A DNA stretch of 64,000 nucleotides from Allosaccharopolyspora coralli (GCF_009664835.1 NZ_CP045929.1:620001-684000), one strand, 5' to 3'. Shown: positions 1 to 8,021, counted from the first letter of the stretch. Notes: generated by a model not told the origin, from the sequence alone. A program made the numbers and translations.

Positions 1-1
1 G

Positions 2-268
2 GGAGTCTCGCCGCGCGACGTCACGCCGGACGCGACGGCAGGCGTCCTGGATCAGCCCATCCCGGGGATCGCCGAAGCACTGCGCGGTTCCGGCCTGGCG
101 GCCGGAGCGGTGGATGCGGGCATCTCGCGCGGTCTCGTCGGTGTCTCCGGCAGCACCCTGGTCGTCAACCTGGCCGGTTCCCGCGCCGCGGTCCGCGACG
201 GAATGGCCACGCTGACACCACTGGTCGCGCACGTCATCGAGCAGCTGTCGGGCCTCGAACCGGCCTGA
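2..268 (+). CDS. MogA/MoaB-family molybdopterin-binding protein, C-terminal part (cut by window start)
   Basis: Only the last 88 residues are present; the 5' end lies outside the window. The frame opens with GVSPRDVTPDAT, the usual loop of MogA/MoaB/CinA-type molybdopterin-binding domains. PGIAEALR and a GLVGVSGSTLVVNLAGS segment follow, the family's C-terminal substrate-binding glycine/serine loop. Members bind molybdopterin and adenylylate it or act as trimeric accessory proteins of molybdenum cofactor synthesis in the cytoplasm. In mycobacteria the gene next to mscL at this place is moaB2, which fits, although the following mscL is on the opposite strand. Whether it is catalytic MogA or a MoaB2-type paralogue cannot be decided from this fragment. 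Confidence 0.85.
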   Translation, partial: GVSPRDVTPDATAGVLDQPIPGIAEALRGSGLAAGAVDAGISRGLVGVSGSTLVVNLAGSRAAVRDGMATLTPLVAHVIEQLSGLEPA

Positions 269-280
269 CCGGCGTCGCTG

Positions 281-356
281 AGAGTGCATTCGGGAACTGG
301 CTTTCGTGCCCGTAGGCATGGTCATACGTGATCGCCCAGGTTCCACAATGCACTCT
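281..356. repeat. Repeat family A, internally deleted copy
   Basis: The 10-bp ends AGAGTGCATT (281-290) and AATGCACTCT (347-356) are perfect inverted repeats. The inner part (GGAACTGGCTTTCGTGCCCG, then GGTCATACGTGA) matches the left arm of the full copies at 13531-13742 and 53903-54117, but the central 130 bp are missing. This is one of six full or partial copies in the window. Confidence 0.75.
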
Positions 357-376
357 GGGAGCGTGCCCGTGCTGAC

Positions 377-417
377 GGCGGAACCTCACGCAGTCTGACG
401 ACCGCTGAGGTTCCGCC
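377..417. repeat. Short hairpin related to repeat family B
   Basis: GGCGGAACCTCA (377-388) and TGAGGTTCCGCC (406-417) form a perfect 12-bp inverted repeat. The same GGTGGCGGAACCTCA arm begins the long family B elements at 44163 and 54151. It sits between the convergent molybdopterin gene and the antitoxin-like gene, so it could also terminate either transcript. Confidence 0.5.
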
Positions 418-456
418 ACCCGACCCACCCTGAACAGAACCGTCTGACCGGAGTTC

Positions 457-717
457 TCAGGTCTCCTTCGGCCCCTGGCCGGGCTTCGGGTCCTGCCCGC
501 CGTCGCCGTCACCGTTCTGGTCGCGCTTGAGTGCGTCTTCGACCTTGTTGCCGTAGGTCTCGATCTTGTCGTGGTACTTGCCGCCGGTGGCCTTGTCCAG
601 ACCCGACTTGGCGGCGTCGATGCCCTTACCGGCGTGCGGGCCGGCCTTGTCGGCGAGTTCGCCCGCCTTGCCCTTCGCCTGCTCGGCGAAGTTCTTGGCC
701 TTGTCCAGGAAACTCAT
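457..717 (-). CDS. MT0933-like antitoxin family small protein
   Basis: An 86-residue, very hydrophilic protein beginning MSFLDKAKNFAEQAKGKAGE, with Lys/Ala-rich amphipathic helical repeats (KAK, KGKAGELADKAG, AAKSGLDKATGG) and an acidic Gly/Asp/Pro tail. This pattern and length match the MT0933-like antitoxin family (Rv0909 type) of actinobacteria. No toxin ORF is adjacent: upstream is a 62-codon gene on the other strand, downstream only repeats. A working toxin-antitoxin role is therefore not supported locally, and the family may well act as a stress or structural protein. A purine-rich GGCAGAAG element lies about 5 nt before the ATG. Confidence 0.7.
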   Translation of the reverse strand: MSFLDKAKNFAEQAKGKAGELADKAGPHAGKGIDAAKSGLDKATGGKYHDKIETYGNKVEDALKRDQNGDGDGGQDPKPGQGPKET

Positions 718-889
718 CTTCTGCCTCCGTGGCTCGGAACGCTGCGCGTGTCCGCATCGTCGATCGGTGCGACCGACGCGGCGCGAGCGCTTCGTGGACT
801 CATGGTGACACCATGATCACCGTTGCGGTAGTGCGGCTGTGACCCGGGCGGGTTGTCGTGTCCGGGGTTCGGTGGAGCAGGATGGGCGC

Positions 890-1078
890 ATGGCTCGTGA
901 ACAGCACCCGTCCGAGACCGAGCGGGCGCGCAGGCTCGCCGAAGTTTTCGGTGACGTGTTGCCCGACACCACGTCCGACGAGCGACGGAGCGGCAGTACC
1001 GGCGACGAGCCCGAGGGGCGGGACGAGTCGGAGCGTTGGTACCGGGAGAACCGGCCACCGCATCACGACCCGAGTTGA
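890..1078 (+). CDS. Small conserved-looking hypothetical protein
   Basis: A 62-residue acidic/basic mixed protein (MAREQHPSETERARRLAEVFGDV at its start, RWYRENRPPHHDPS at its end). It has no membrane segment and no Cys motif. The ATG at 890 is preferred over the upstream in-frame GTG at 839 because it gives the compact AEVFGDVLPDTTSDER-containing protein and has GGAGCAGGATG upstream. I do not recognise a function. Codon use at third positions is G/C-rich like its neighbours, which favours a real gene. It lies between the antitoxin-like gene and mscL, both on the opposite strand. Confidence 0.55.
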   Translation: MAREQHPSETERARRLAEVFGDVLPDTTSDERRSGSTGDEPEGRDESERWYRENRPPHHDPS

Positions 1079-1095
1079 GCGCCCGTCGCACAAAA

Positions 1096-1117
1096 GCCAG
1101 TTCCCCCGATGCACTCT
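1096..1117. repeat. Repeat family A, terminal fragment
   Basis: GCCAGTTCCCCCGATGCACTCT corresponds to one end of family A (compare 347-356 and the right end of 13531-13742). The rest of the 1079-1315 gap shows no coding signal and no other structure that I can name. Confidence 0.55.
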
Positions 1118-1315
1118 CGGCGCCTGTTCTTGTCTTGATGCCCGGCAGGTCTCGCGCCGCGGCCCGAGAACAGGCAAAGCTCCGGATTTTGCAGGTTGTC
1201 GCTCGCGATGCCGGCGGCGCCGCTGCGTCGGTGCTGGTAGTCGAGGCGAGGCCAACACCGCGAGCGGCAAGCTGGGGCGCCGAAAGCGATCACCACCGCA
1301 GAGCCCAGACACTGC

Positions 1316-1783
1316 TCAGTTGCGGTCCGGGTGCTGCTGCGTGGACTGAGCCGAGGTGAGGTTCTCGTCCGCGAGGCCGTCCAACTCGGGCAGTCCTTGT
1401 TCGCGACGGAGCAGGTTGCGGATCTCGAGCAGCAGTTCCACGTCGGTCGGCTCGGCAGGACCTTCCTCCTCGCCCGCCTTGCGGCGCTCCTGGATCTTCT
1501 GCATCGGCATGACGAACAGGAAGTACACGACGCCCGCCGTGATGAAGAACGTGACGAACGCGTTGATCACGGCCGCGACGTCGATCGTCGAGGCCTCGTT
1601 GCCCGCCACGATCTGGAAGCTCAAGCCGCTGACGTTGTCGCCACCGGCGGCGGCGATGAACGGCTTGATGATGTTCGTGGTGAACGCGGTGACGAGTGCG
1701 GTGAACGCGCTGCCGACGACGACGGCGACGGCGAGGTCGATGACGTTGCCGCGCATCAGGAAGTCCTTGAAGCCCTTGAACAC
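1316..1783 (-). CDS. mscL: Large-conductance mechanosensitive channel MscL
   Basis: 155 residues, normal for the family. The start MFKGFKDFLMRGNVIDLAVAV is the classic MscL amphipathic N-terminal helix leading into TM1 (residues about 14-36). TM2 (about 69-93, AAVINAFVTFFITAGVVYFL) follows, then a charged linker and the C-terminal bundle helix EPTDVELLLEIRNLLRREQ. The homopentamer opens in the plasma membrane under hypo-osmotic tension and releases solutes. A GGAGC Shine-Dalgarno lies just upstream of the ATG at 1783. It is probably the last gene of a minus-strand run from the 5-formyl-THF cyclo-ligase. Confidence 0.97.
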   Translation of the reverse strand: MFKGFKDFLMRGNVIDLAVAVVVGSAFTALVTAFTTNIIKPFIAAAGGDNVSGLSFQIVAGNEASTIDVAAVINAFVTFFITAGVVYFLFVMPMQKIQERRKAGEEEGPAEPTDVELLLEIRNLLRREQGLPELDGLADENLTSAQSTQQHPDRN

Positions 1784-1900
1784 AGCTGCTCCTTGTCGGT
1801 CGGGTTCGAGGTTGGTCGGATTCGTGGGACCGATTCGCGTGATCGGATCGTAGACAGCGTGCGTTCGGATTCGTCGATGACGCGGCCGAGCGGGGAAGAG

Positions 1901-2569
1901 TCAGCGGAGTGTCACTGTCACGGCGTGCGTCAACGCGTCGGCAGCGACCTGAGCCGCACGATCGCCGGGCACGGCGACGACCAGCAGTCTGCCCTGTTCC
2001 CCCGCTGTGTCGAGACTCGGCCCGACCGCCAGGACCGGCACGTTCTCGGCCACCACGGCGCCCGCATCCGGCGAGGTCGATTCCGCGGTGGTGACGACGT
2101 CGACGCGCCGACCCTGGTGCAGCAGATCGGCGACGTCGGGGTCGGCGAGACGAACCGGGACCGCGACGTGCCCTTGGTCGCCGCTGGTGAGCCGGGTCAG
2201 CTCCGGTCCGACGAGACGCACGTCGGTAAGCGGCTCACCGGCACGGGTTGCCGCGGCGAGCACTCGCCCCGTGGCCTGCGAGGAGTCCGTCAGCGCACCG
2301 TTCGGCACGTGCTCGGCGGGCACTTGTCGCGGTGTCACGTCGTCGGGGCCGAGCGGCCGTCCGGGCGCGAGGTCGCGTTCGGCGACGAACACGGTCGCCT
2401 CTGCGGGCGCTGTGGTCGCCGAGGGCTGGACCGCCAGGACGGCGGCGAGTACGAGAAGTGCGGCTGCGGCGATCCGGCGCAGGAAGGTCACCCGAGTGCC
2501 GGGCCCTTGCGGCAGGTGCGCGAGTAGCCGCTCACGAAGTGCGCGCCACCGGCGCGAGTGGGAATCCAT
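1901..2569 (-). CDS. SAF-domain membrane-anchored protein (CpaB/RcpC-like)
   Basis: 222 residues: a basic cytoplasmic N-terminus (about 1-30), one membrane helix (about 31-47, rich in Ala/Leu), then an extracytoplasmic SAF domain. The SAF part starts at about residue 57 with FVAERDLAPGRPLGPDDVTPRQVPAEHVP, typical of the CpaB/RcpC/FlgA group. A second beta-rich half includes VPVRLADPDVADLLHQGRRVDVV, typical of CpaB. CpaB-type proteins assist Flp pilus assembly, but no pilus genes are nearby, so the role is open. The gene sits between fmdB and mscL, as in many actinobacteria. The ATG at 2569 gives the standard hydrophilic start. Confidence 0.8.
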   Translation of the reverse strand: MDSHSRRWRALRERLLAHLPQGPGTRVTFLRRIAAAALLVLAAVLAVQPSATTAPAEATVFVAERDLAPGRPLGPDDVTPRQVPAEHVPNGALTDSSQATGRVLAAATRAGEPLTDVRLVGPELTRLTSGDQGHVAVPVRLADPDVADLLHQGRRVDVVTTAESTSPDAGAVVAENVPVLAVGPSLDTAGEQGRLLVVAVPGDRAAQVAADALTHAVTVTLR

Positions 2570-2621
2570 GCCCCGAAGCTAGGCAGAGGGAGACCGGCTC
2601 GGACAGGACAAGTAGGCGAAC

Positions 2622-2649
2622 TGTGGACAACTCGACGGCCTGTGGACAA
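2622..2649 (-). other. Two DnaA-box-like nonamers
   Basis: TGTGGACAA occurs at 2622-2630 and again at 2641-2649. The reverse complement, TTGTCCACA, is the preferred DnaA box of high-GC actinobacteria. The 19-bp period places them nearly two helical turns apart. They lie upstream of the SAF gene, far from any dnaA/dnaN, so they are more likely a titration or regulatory site (or chance) than an origin. Confidence 0.35.
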
Positions 2650-2763
2650 CTCCGCGCAGGCTGGTGTCTGGCTGGCTGACCAGCCACGATGCCGGTCACA
2701 CGAGGTCCACACACGCGTGAACCCGCCGTCCCGAGGACAGCGGGATCACGCAGAAGAGTGGGT

Positions 2764-3135
2764 TCAGGATGCCGAGGCGGTGGCCTTCGACCCCGACGAG
2801 CCGGACGAGCTGCCGGAGTCGCCGGACCCGGAAGAACTGGCCCCGGACGAGCTGGAGCCCGACGAGCCGGACCCGGAGGAGTCGGAGCTGCCGGAGCCGG
2901 ACGAACCGGAGTCGCTGCCGGACGAGCTGCTCGATCCGTTCCCGCTCGTGACCGAGCCGGAGCGGCTATCGGTGCGGTAGAAGCCGCTGCCCTTGAACAC
3001 GATCCCGACGGCGTTGAAGAGCTTGCGCAACCGCCCCTCGCACTGCGGGCAGTCGGTGAGCGAGTCCTCGCTGAACGACTGCACGACCTCGAAGTCGTGT
3101 CCGCACTCGGTGCACGCGTACTGGTACTTGGGCAC
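2764..3135 (-). CDS. FmdB-family zinc-ribbon protein with Ser/Gly-rich tail
   Basis: 123 residues from the GTG at 3135: VPKYQYACTECGHDFEVVQS carries the first CxxC pair (Cys8, Cys11), followed by DCPQC (Cys29, Cys32), a four-Cys zinc ribbon typical of FmdB putative regulators. The second half is an unusually long low-complexity tail of Ser, Gly and some Asp (about residues 60-118). The longer in-frame upstream extension was rejected because it is not FmdB-like and family members begin at MP(K/T)Y. It lies downstream of the 5-formyl-THF cyclo-ligase in the same order as in mycobacteria. The function of the family is not firmly known. Confidence 0.88.
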   Translation of the reverse strand: MPKYQYACTECGHDFEVVQSFSEDSLTDCPQCEGRLRKLFNAVGIVFKGSGFYRTDSRSGSVTSGNGSSSSSGSDSGSSGSGSSDSSGSGSSGSSSSGASSSGSGDSGSSSGSSGSKATASAS

Positions 3136-3290
3136 GGCCGTCAACCTCCGGGGGTTCGCCATCGGCGCTCGACTCGGCGGAGCACCTGGTCGCCGGGAGC
3201 CTCGACGCGGCCGGCACGTGCGGCAACACCGGAAGCTCCGTGGTCGAGTCCGAAGCCGCCAGCAGTGCTGGCGTTCACGGGCTCCTGTTT

Positions 3291-3313
3291 GGCACTCGAA
3301 GACACGGAGTGCC
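3291..3313. terminator. Hairpin between cyclo-ligase and fmdB
   Basis: GGCACTC and GAGTGCC form a 7-bp stem around a 9-nt loop. There is no T-run. It lies in the 226-bp gap between two minus-strand genes, so it may attenuate readthrough into fmdB. Confidence 0.3.
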
Positions 3314-3361
3314 AGCCTCCATGATGCGGCACGAGTGGCACTCGCTGCAAACACAGGTCCG

Positions 3362-3958
3362 TCACACAGGTAGCCGGACCACACCTCGTTCGGGCGTCAT
3401 CACAGCCGTCATGCGTACGTCGTGTTCCTCACCGGGCAGGGCTTCGACGAACTCGGTGTCACCGACGACCGCCACGAGCTCGACCTCCCGGCGAGCCGCG
3501 CCCAACGAACGGTCGTAGTACCCGGCACCTTTGCCGAGCCTGATGCCGTGACGGTCCACCGCGAGCGCGGGGACGAACACGACCTCGGCGCGGCCGACGG
3601 CCTCGGCGCCGAGCCGCTCACCGCTCGGCTCCAGCAGCCCGAACGCCGCTCGCTCCAGCGAGTCCGGACCGGTGTAGCGGGCCCACTCGAGTGGCCCCCT
3701 GCCGACGACGACCGGCAGCAGTACCTCGACACCCGTTTCGTGCAACCGGTCCAGCAACGCCAGCTCGCCCGGCTCGTCACCGACGGGCACGTAGCAGCAC
3801 ACGGCCCGCGCGCCGGTCCGGGCGACGACCTCCAGCGCGAGGCGGGTGAGCGCCGATGCCTGCAGCGCACGCCGCTCCGCGGGCACGGTGGCGCGATCAC
3901 GTGTCAGCGTCTCGCGCCACTGTTGTTTGGACAGGGGGGAGTGGGCCGGTCGAGTCAC
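3362..3958 (-). CDS. 5-formyltetrahydrofolate cyclo-ligase
   Basis: 198 residues, normal length. The C-terminal signature HGIRLGKGAGYYDRSLG (about residues 140-155) is the conserved nucleotide/substrate loop of 5-formyl-THF cyclo-ligases. The N-terminal KQQWRETLTRDRATVPAERR and the mid region VPVGDEPGELALLD also fit. It converts 5-formyl-THF to 5,10-methenyl-THF using ATP, recycling a folate storage form in the cytosol. It is divergent from galU with about 39 bp between start codons, so their promoters are back to back. Confidence 0.95.
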   Translation of the reverse strand: MTRPAHSPLSKQQWRETLTRDRATVPAERRALQASALTRLALEVVARTGARAVCCYVPVGDEPGELALLDRLHETGVEVLLPVVVGRGPLEWARYTGPDSLERAAFGLLEPSGERLGAEAVGRAEVVFVPALAVDRHGIRLGKGAGYYDRSLGAARREVELVAVVGDTEFVEALPGEEHDVRMTAVMTPERGVVRLPV

Positions 3959-3983
3959 GAGGACGCATCGTAGTCAACTTGGC

Positions 3984-3989
3984 TAGGCT
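3984..3989 (+). promoter_or_regulatory. -10 element (TAGGCT) of galU
   Basis: TAGGCT ends 8 nt before the galU ATG, so transcription would begin at or within 1-2 nt of the start codon (leaderless or nearly so). The same hexamer precedes several other starts in this window. Confidence 0.6.
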
Positions 3990-3997
3990 CGCGGACC

Positions 3998-4906
3998 ATG
4001 AACAGCCCGACGCGCTCGCCCCGGACTGCCGCGTTCCAGACCGCCATCGTGCCCGCGGCCGGGTTGGGAACGAGGTTCCTCCCGGCGACCAAGGCCGTCC
4101 CGAAGGAGCTGCTTCCCGTCGTCGACACCCCCGGTATCGAGCTCGTCGCCGGTGAGGCGGCCGAGTCGGGGGCCGAACGGCTCGTCGTCGTCACGTCGGC
4201 GGAGAAGCGCGCCGTGACCGACTACTTCACGTCCGCGCCCGAGCTGGAACGGACGCTCGAAGAACGTGGGAAGACGGATCTGCTTCACAAGGTGCGACGC
4301 GGCCCCGCGCTCATCTCCGCCGAGACCGCGATCCAGGACAAGGCACTGGGGCTCGGTCACGCGGTGGGATGCGCCGAGCCGAACCTCACCGCGACGGAGG
4401 AAGCCGTCGCCGTGCTGCTGCCGGACGACCTGGTGCTGCCTGCCGGTGTGCTGAGCCGGATGGCCGAAGTGCGGGAGCGACAGGGCGGCAGTGTTCTGTG
4501 TGCCTTCGAGGTGGAGCCCGACAAGGTCTCGTCGTACGGGGTCTTCGACGTCTCCGCGACCGACGACGACGACGTCAAAGCCGTGCACGGCATGGTCGAG
4601 AAGCCCGCGCCCGCCGATGCGCCGTCCCGGCTGGCTGCCGCAGGCCGCTACCTGCTCGACCGGGCGATCTTCGACGCGCTGCGCCGGATCGAACCGGGCG
4701 CGGGTGGTGAACTTCAGCTCACCGATGCCGTAGCGTTGCTGATCTCCGAGGGGCATCCGGTGCACGTCGTGATTCACCGAGGTGCGCGACACGACCTGGG
4801 AAATCCTGGCGGTTTCCTCAAAGCTGCGGTGGACTTCGCGCTGGAGGATCCCGAGTACGGGCCGGACCTGCGGGACTGGCTCGGCGCGAGGGTGAACAGG
4901 AGCTGA
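3998..4906 (+). CDS. galU: UTP-glucose-1-phosphate uridylyltransferase
   Basis: 302 residues. The N-terminal nucleotide-binding signature PAAGLGTRFLPATKAVPKEL (about residues 14-34) is diagnostic of GalU. It is followed by LLPDDLVL for metal/nucleotide binding and by VEKP at the substrate site. The enzyme makes UDP-glucose from UTP and glucose-1-phosphate for cell-wall glycans and trehalose. It is the first gene of the galU-glp-acetyltransferase-glpR cluster. No Shine-Dalgarno is visible; the -10 at 3984 suggests a nearly leaderless message. Confidence 0.96.
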   Translation: MNSPTRSPRTAAFQTAIVPAAGLGTRFLPATKAVPKELLPVVDTPGIELVAGEAAESGAERLVVVTSAEKRAVTDYFTSAPELERTLEERGKTDLLHKVRRGPALISAETAIQDKALGLGHAVGCAEPNLTATEEAVAVLLPDDLVLPAGVLSRMAEVRERQGGSVLCAFEVEPDKVSSYGVFDVSATDDDDVKAVHGMVEKPAPADAPSRLAAAGRYLLDRAIFDALRRIEPGAGGELQLTDAVALLISEGHPVHVVIHRGARHDLGNPGGFLKAAVDFALEDPEYGPDLRDWLGARVNRS

Positions 4907-4967
4907 GGGCGCCGCCGCGCCGACCCCGGGTGGTGCGGCGGAGCCGGTCCGGGAAGAGGTCGACACG

Positions 4968-6191
4968 ATGAGGTCAGTAGACGAACAGATCGCCCGCGTT
5001 CTCGCTGCCGCGGTGCGGCCGTCACCGGTGCGCGTGGCGATCTCCGAGGCGCAGGGATTGCTGTGCGCCGAAGAGGTCGTGGCTGAACGTGCGTTGCCCG
5101 GGTTCGATCAGGCCGCCGTCGACGGCTATGCGGTGCGCAGCGTGGACGTGCACTCCGATTCGGACGACGGCGCGGTGCTACCGGTGGTCGGAGAGATCCC
5201 TGCCGGATCGCGGCAGCCGCGTCGATTGCAACCCGGCCAGGCAGTCCGGGTCGACACCGGCGCACCGCTGCCCACTCTGGCGGACGCGGTGGTGCCGCTG
5301 GACCACACCGACGAACACCCCGCGAAGGTGACCGTCCGCAACCCGGTGCCGTCGGCGGCGTACGTCCGGCGCACCGGCGAGGACGTGCAGACCGGCGACG
5401 TCGCCGTGCGGCGCGGCACGACGATCGGTCCCGCACAGGTGGGTCTGCTCGCGGCGGTAGGCCGCAGCAAGGTCCTCGTGCATCCTCGGCCACGGGTCTC
5501 GCTGATCTCGGTGGGTGACGAGCTCGTCGACGTCGACCGCACGCCCGGTCAGGGGCAGGTCTACGACGTGAACTCCTACGCGCTCGCGGCGGCGGCGCGC
5601 GATGCGGGCGCCGAGGTCACCCGGGTCGGCATCGTCGACGCCGACCCGCAGCGGCTGCGAGAGGTCGTCGAGGGGCGTCTGCTGCTCTCGGAGATCGTGG
5701 TGATCGCCGGGGGTGTCGGTGGCTCGGCGGGCGCCGACGTGGGCGCGGCGTTGCAGGAACTCGGCGATTTGGACGTGACGCGGGTGGCGATGCATCCGGG
5801 CTCGGTGCAGGGGTTCGGCCGGCTCGGTCCGGACTCGGTGCCGACGTTCCTGCTGCCTGCAAACCCGGTCAGCGCGCTGGTGGTCTTCGAGGTGCTGGTG
5901 CGGCCGCTGATCCGGTCGGCGCAGGGCAAGGCGAATCCGCACCGTCGCACCGTGACCGCGAGCCTGACCTCCCCGGTGACCTCCACCAAGGGACGTCGGG
6001 GCTTCCTGCGCGGCCAGCTGCTGCGCGACCCGGACACCGGCTCGTATCTTGTGCAACCGCTGGGAAACTCGGGTTCGCACCTGCTCGCGTCACTGGCGGA
6101 GGCGAACTGCTTGGCTGTCGTCGACGACGACGTCACCGAGATCTCCGCGGGCGAGGACGTGCGGATCAGTTACTTGTCCCAGCGCAGTTGA
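4968..6191 (+). CDS. glp: Glp: MoeA/gephyrin-like protein (molybdopterin molybdotransferase family)
   Basis: 407 residues with the MoeA fold: N-terminal FDQAAVDGYAVRS (substrate loop), then DTGAPLPTLADAVVPLDHTD, the MPT-binding subdomain with LISVGDELVDV, DVNSYALAAAARDAGAEV and an FLLPANPVSALVVFEVLVRP loop, and domain IV. By sequence it is a MoeA that could insert Mo into adenylylated molybdopterin. Position matters more: it lies between galU and an acetyltransferase/glpR pair, the arrangement of corynebacterial Glp, a gephyrin-like protein that binds FtsZ and the membrane receptor GlpR. I therefore favour the divisome role, with Moco activity possible. A weak GGTCGACACG region precedes the ATG. 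Confidence 0.9.
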   Translation: MRSVDEQIARVLAAAVRPSPVRVAISEAQGLLCAEEVVAERALPGFDQAAVDGYAVRSVDVHSDSDDGAVLPVVGEIPAGSRQPRRLQPGQAVRVDTGAPLPTLADAVVPLDHTDEHPAKVTVRNPVPSAAYVRRTGEDVQTGDVAVRRGTTIGPAQVGLLAAVGRSKVLVHPRPRVSLISVGDELVDVDRTPGQGQVYDVNSYALAAAARDAGAEVTRVGIVDADPQRLREVVEGRLLLSEIVVIAGGVGGSAGADVGAALQELGDLDVTRVAMHPGSVQGFGRLGPDSVPTFLLPANPVSALVVFEVLVRPLIRSAQGKANPHRRTVTASLTSPVTSTKGRRGFLRGQLLRDPDTGSYLVQPLGNSGSHLLASLAEANCLAVVDDDVTEISAGEDVRISYLSQRS

Positions 6192-6216
6192 CGACCGGCG
6201 AGGGGTTGAGAGGTCG

Positions 6217-6873
6217 ATGCAGGGCGCCGCGCTCGATCGTGGTCGCAGCCCCGGGTGGCCGGCGTTGCTCGGGCCGCTGGTGGTGCCTGCCGGTGTCGTC
6301 ACGTTGCGCCCGCCGAAGCTGCGGGACGGCTCGGTGTGGAGTATGTGCCGGCTCCGCGACCGCAACTACCTGCAGCGGTGGGAGCCCACGTCGATGGGCA
6401 CGTGGGAAAGCCGCAACGCGAAGCTCGCGTGGCCCGCGCAGTGGAGTGCGCTGCGCTCGATCGCCCGTCGCGGCGATGGCCTGCCGTTCGTGATCACTGT
6501 GGACGGTGTGTTCGCCGGTCAGTTGACGGTCGGCAACGTGGTGCGGGGCGCGTTGCGTTCCGCGTGGGTCGGCTACTGGGTGACCGAGCAGCGCGCGGGT
6601 GGAGGCGTCGCGACGGCGGCGGTGGCGCTCGCGGTGGACCACTGTTTCGGCCCGGTCGGCCTGCACCGGCTTGAGGCGACGGTGCGGCCGGAGAACGAGC
6701 CGAGTGTGCGAGTGCTGGAGAAGTCCGGCTTCCGTCGTGAGGGCCTCTTCGAGCGCTACCTGGACGTCGCCGGTGCGTGGCGCGATCACTACGTGTACGG
6801 CACGACGGTCGAGGACCACCCGGAAGGACTGGTCTCCGAGCTCGTCCGGTCGGGACGCGCGCGACGCTCGTGA
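6217..6873 (+). CDS. GNAT-family N-acetyltransferase (RimJ-like)
   Basis: 218 residues from the ATG at 6217, 25 nt after the glp stop. The GNAT core is clear: VGYWVTEQRAGGGVATAAV holds the acetyl-CoA pyrophosphate loop (a G-x-G-x-A variant). HRLEATVRPENEPSVRVLEKSGF and REGLFERYLDVAGAWRDH are the RimJ/RimL hallmark. Such enzymes acetylate protein N-termini or small amines using acetyl-CoA. The gene is conserved between glp and glpR in actinobacteria, which suggests co-transcription, but its substrate is unknown. The longer reading frame starting inside glp was rejected because it overlaps glp by 140 bp. Confidence 0.9.
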   Translation: MQGAALDRGRSPGWPALLGPLVVPAGVVTLRPPKLRDGSVWSMCRLRDRNYLQRWEPTSMGTWESRNAKLAWPAQWSALRSIARRGDGLPFVITVDGVFAGQLTVGNVVRGALRSAWVGYWVTEQRAGGGVATAAVALAVDHCFGPVGLHRLEATVRPENEPSVRVLEKSGFRREGLFERYLDVAGAWRDHYVYGTTVEDHPEGLVSELVRSGRARRS

Positions 6874-7060
6874 TCACTCACACGCGGGTGTGACACCGCC
6901 GACACGCCGACCGTCCGGTGTAGATCACTGCTCCATTCGAGGGTTTTCTTGTCGCTACCGGAACCATTGCGTCTCGGCGTGGCTCAGAGACAGATGTGAC
7001 TGTTGTGGCTAGCGTGGTGATCGTTGATTTCTGCCGATGGCCAGGGGGAGGTGGCGAGGC

Positions 7061-7954
7061 ATGCCCAGTTCGTTGATCTTCGTTGCGCTGGCGGCGGCCT
7101 GGTTGGTCGTGCTGGTGCCCATGTTCTCCCGCCGCAGGCAGGAAGTCGCCAAGACCGCGGACTCCGCGCTGGCCGCTCGGGTGGTCAGGCGGGGCAGTGG
7201 CACGCCATCGGCCGCGCGAGCCGGTGCGCGCAAGACTCCGAGGACCATGAGGGTGGAGGAGGCAGTCGCCATGCCGGAGGCCGAGCGGGACGACGTCGAC
7301 GCCGGAGTCGACGTGGATGATCTTGACCACGACGCCGAACACGAGGACGGCCAGTGGCGGCGCGTGCACAGTGACGACGCTCGTGCCGGCCGTCGCTACC
7401 GGCCCGGTCGCGGCGGGTTCGACCCGGAGGCCGCCGAGCTCGCGGCCCGCGCCAAGTACGTCCACCGGCAGCGCCTCGTGCTGGCGATGCTGCTGGGCGC
7501 GGTGGTGACCGCGATCGTCGCCGTCGTCGCGTGGACCCCCGCGTGGTGGATCCACGGTGCCATCGACGTCGGGCTCGTCGGTTACCTGACCTACCTGCGT
7601 CGTCAGGTCCGCATCGAGGAAGAAGTCCGGCACCGCCGGCTGGCGCGGCTCAACGGCGGCCGCGCGGACGAGCGGGGCGACCTCGACGGCGAATGGGAGG
7701 ACCGCGAGCTCGAGGACGAAGCCTTCGCCGAGGAGGAGCTGGTCCGCGACCGCTTCTCCCGGGACGAGTTCGTCGAAGAGGACTTCGCCGAGTTCGACGA
7801 CGAGAGCGCGGGTGGATCGCGGAGGGATCGGCGTCCACAGGGCTACCCGCACCCCACCCGTGCCGAGGTCGTCGAGCTCGACGACGAGGACCCCATGTTC
7901 GACGAGCTCGACGAGCGCACCTGGGCGCCGTACCGGAAGGCTTCGGGCGAGTAG
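7061..7954 (+). CDS. glpR: GlpR/SepX-like divisome membrane protein
   Basis: 297 residues. The start MPSSLIFVALAAAWLVVLVP gives TM1 (about 3-22) and is chosen because GGGGGAGG lies 8 nt upstream of the ATG at 7061; the ATG at 7037 has no such site. A basic/acidic cytoplasmic linker (23-135) is followed by two further helices (about 138-157 and 163-180) and a highly acidic C-terminal tail (180-297). This topology and the neighbourhood match GlpR of Corynebacterium and SepX of Streptomyces, which tether the MoeA-like Glp to FtsZ/Wag31 complexes. A possible -10 TAGCGT lies at 7010-7015. Confidence 0.82.
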   Translation: MPSSLIFVALAAAWLVVLVPMFSRRRQEVAKTADSALAARVVRRGSGTPSAARAGARKTPRTMRVEEAVAMPEAERDDVDAGVDVDDLDHDAEHEDGQWRRVHSDDARAGRRYRPGRGGFDPEAAELAARAKYVHRQRLVLAMLLGAVVTAIVAVVAWTPAWWIHGAIDVGLVGYLTYLRRQVRIEEEVRHRRLARLNGGRADERGDLDGEWEDRELEDEAFAEEELVRDRFSRDEFVEEDFAEFDDESAGGSRRDRRPQGYPHPTRAEVVELDDEDPMFDELDERTWAPYRKASGE

Positions 7955-8021
7955 ACCCCCGGACTGAGGGGGCGTGCTGAGTGCGTCGGAGCGGTTGCTA
8001 CGCTTGTCACGTACTCAGCAA

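Noticed and set aside
6876-6891. TCACACGCGGGTGTGA palindrome after the acetyltransferase gene
   Set aside because: The half-site order is inverted relative to a CRP site; it may only be a weak hairpin between glp-cluster genes.
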